31,309 nt of DNA from Chara braunii (lineage: Eukaryota > Streptophyta > Charophyceae > Charales > Characeae): positions 1,367,315 through 1,398,623 of the forward strand of contig BFEA01000190.1 in assembly GCA_003427395.1 (NCBI GenBank). Direction: 5' to 3'. Under the pieces are notes generated by a model. It had not been told where the DNA came from. It saw only the letters and a list, made by a program, of their open reading frames with translations, and searched no databases. A program made the translations under genes and the position numbers. Of the stretch, positions 30,860-31,309 are shown in pieces (position 1 is the first letter of the stretch; every line of letters begins with the position of its first letter).

Positions 30860-31309
30860 AAATACTAGCTTAGCGTCCGCGGTGCGAGCGGTGCGGGCAA
30901 TGCCCGCATGTAAAAGAGCAGGGAGGCTAGTCAATCATGAACATTGTGTCAAGATCTTGATTCACCACCCACCAAACCCGCACCGGGCCGCTAAGAAGTG
31001 CACATGAATATCTTGATTTTCATATATACTAAGAAATATATGTATTTTTTTTTTTAATTCAAGTAGCGGGGGGGGGGAGCTCCGCCACCCTCCCCCGCGC
31101 CCCACCCCCCCACTTCGGGCTTGGTTCCACATCATGCGGCAGCTAAGAAGTGCGCATAAACGATTTTTTTTCCCCAAACAATAATTGACAATATTATCCT
31201 TTTCTTTTTGAACAGGGTAGGTGAGGGGTTTCTCGTTGTAGTTGGATCCATATCTTGATTCACCACCCACCAAACCCGCACCGGGCCGTTAAGAAGTGCG
31301 CATGAATGT
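30860..31309. repeat. Direct repeats at about 150-bp spacing, running off the window end
   Basis: The word (c/t)taagaagtgc(a/g)ca recurs at 30991, 31143 and 31289. The first and third copies share about 57 bp starting atcttgattcaccaccc at 30953 and 31252; the middle copy is diverged upstream of the shared word. A GC palindrome tgcgggcaatgcccgca lies at about 30892-30908. The array is cut by the window edge. Confidence 0.75.

Noticed and set aside
30860-30910. Helitron end (CTAG plus GC palindrome)
   Set aside because: A palindrome is present, but no TC start, CTRR end or insertion between A and T could be identified.

Overview
The window looks like repeat-rich, gene-poor nuclear DNA of a eukaryote, most likely from the green lineage. 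The reasons are non-LTR (LINE) retrotransposons whose ORF1 has a basic, zinc-knuckle layout of the kind common in plant L1 elements, poly-A tails, long microsatellites, hAT-type non-autonomous elements with 8-bp target-site duplications, and AT-rich spacers. I find no intact host gene, no rRNA and no convincing tRNA gene. The species cannot be read from the sequence.

Layout: 1-70 microsatellites. 672-4501 LINE A (+ strand): a decayed ORF1 (672-3690), interrupted at about 2198-2610 by an antisense fragment that encodes the N-terminal domain of a group II intron reverse transcriptase, then an apurinic-like endonuclease (3686-4480) and a 20-nt A run where the reverse transcriptase should begin. 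About 4982-13673 LINE B (- strand): ORF1 with an RRM-like region and zinc knuckle, a long spacer, then ORF2 with endonuclease, reverse transcriptase (FADD motif) and a C-terminal zinc-binding region. ORF2 of LINE B carries an internal minisatellite and a CpG-rich insertion. 14098-15441 is a degenerate satellite array. 15445-19308 LINE C (+): 5'-truncated, with a long open RT frame that has lost motif A, a C-terminal zf-RVT region with many stops, and a poly-A tail. 19309-20623 is an unidentified segment that also ends in 20 A. 21740-25000 holds non-autonomous DNA transposons, two of them with clear inverted repeats and 8-bp target duplications and one nested in its own family. About 26280-27650 LINE D (+): only the C-terminal third of an ORF2. 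29154-31309 holds an inverted-repeat element, a tRNA-like (SINE-like) segment, a potential three-way-junction fold and GC-rich direct repeats.

The genes do not form a pathway; this is a nested graveyard of retroelements. The four LINEs can still be read against each other. LINE C and LINE D share the region after the RT, and where one has a premature stop the other keeps TGG (Trp), in both directions. This points to C-to-T (G-to-A) decay at tryptophan and glutamine codons. LINE B has an endonuclease of a different flavour from LINE A, so at least two LINE lineages are present. The most unusual items are the group II intron RT fragment inside a LINE, the CpG-rich insert in LINE B, the shared variant zinc knuckle, the motif-A-less RT frame, and the hAT family with exchanged termini. 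Domain names are from memory of the families; no search was run.
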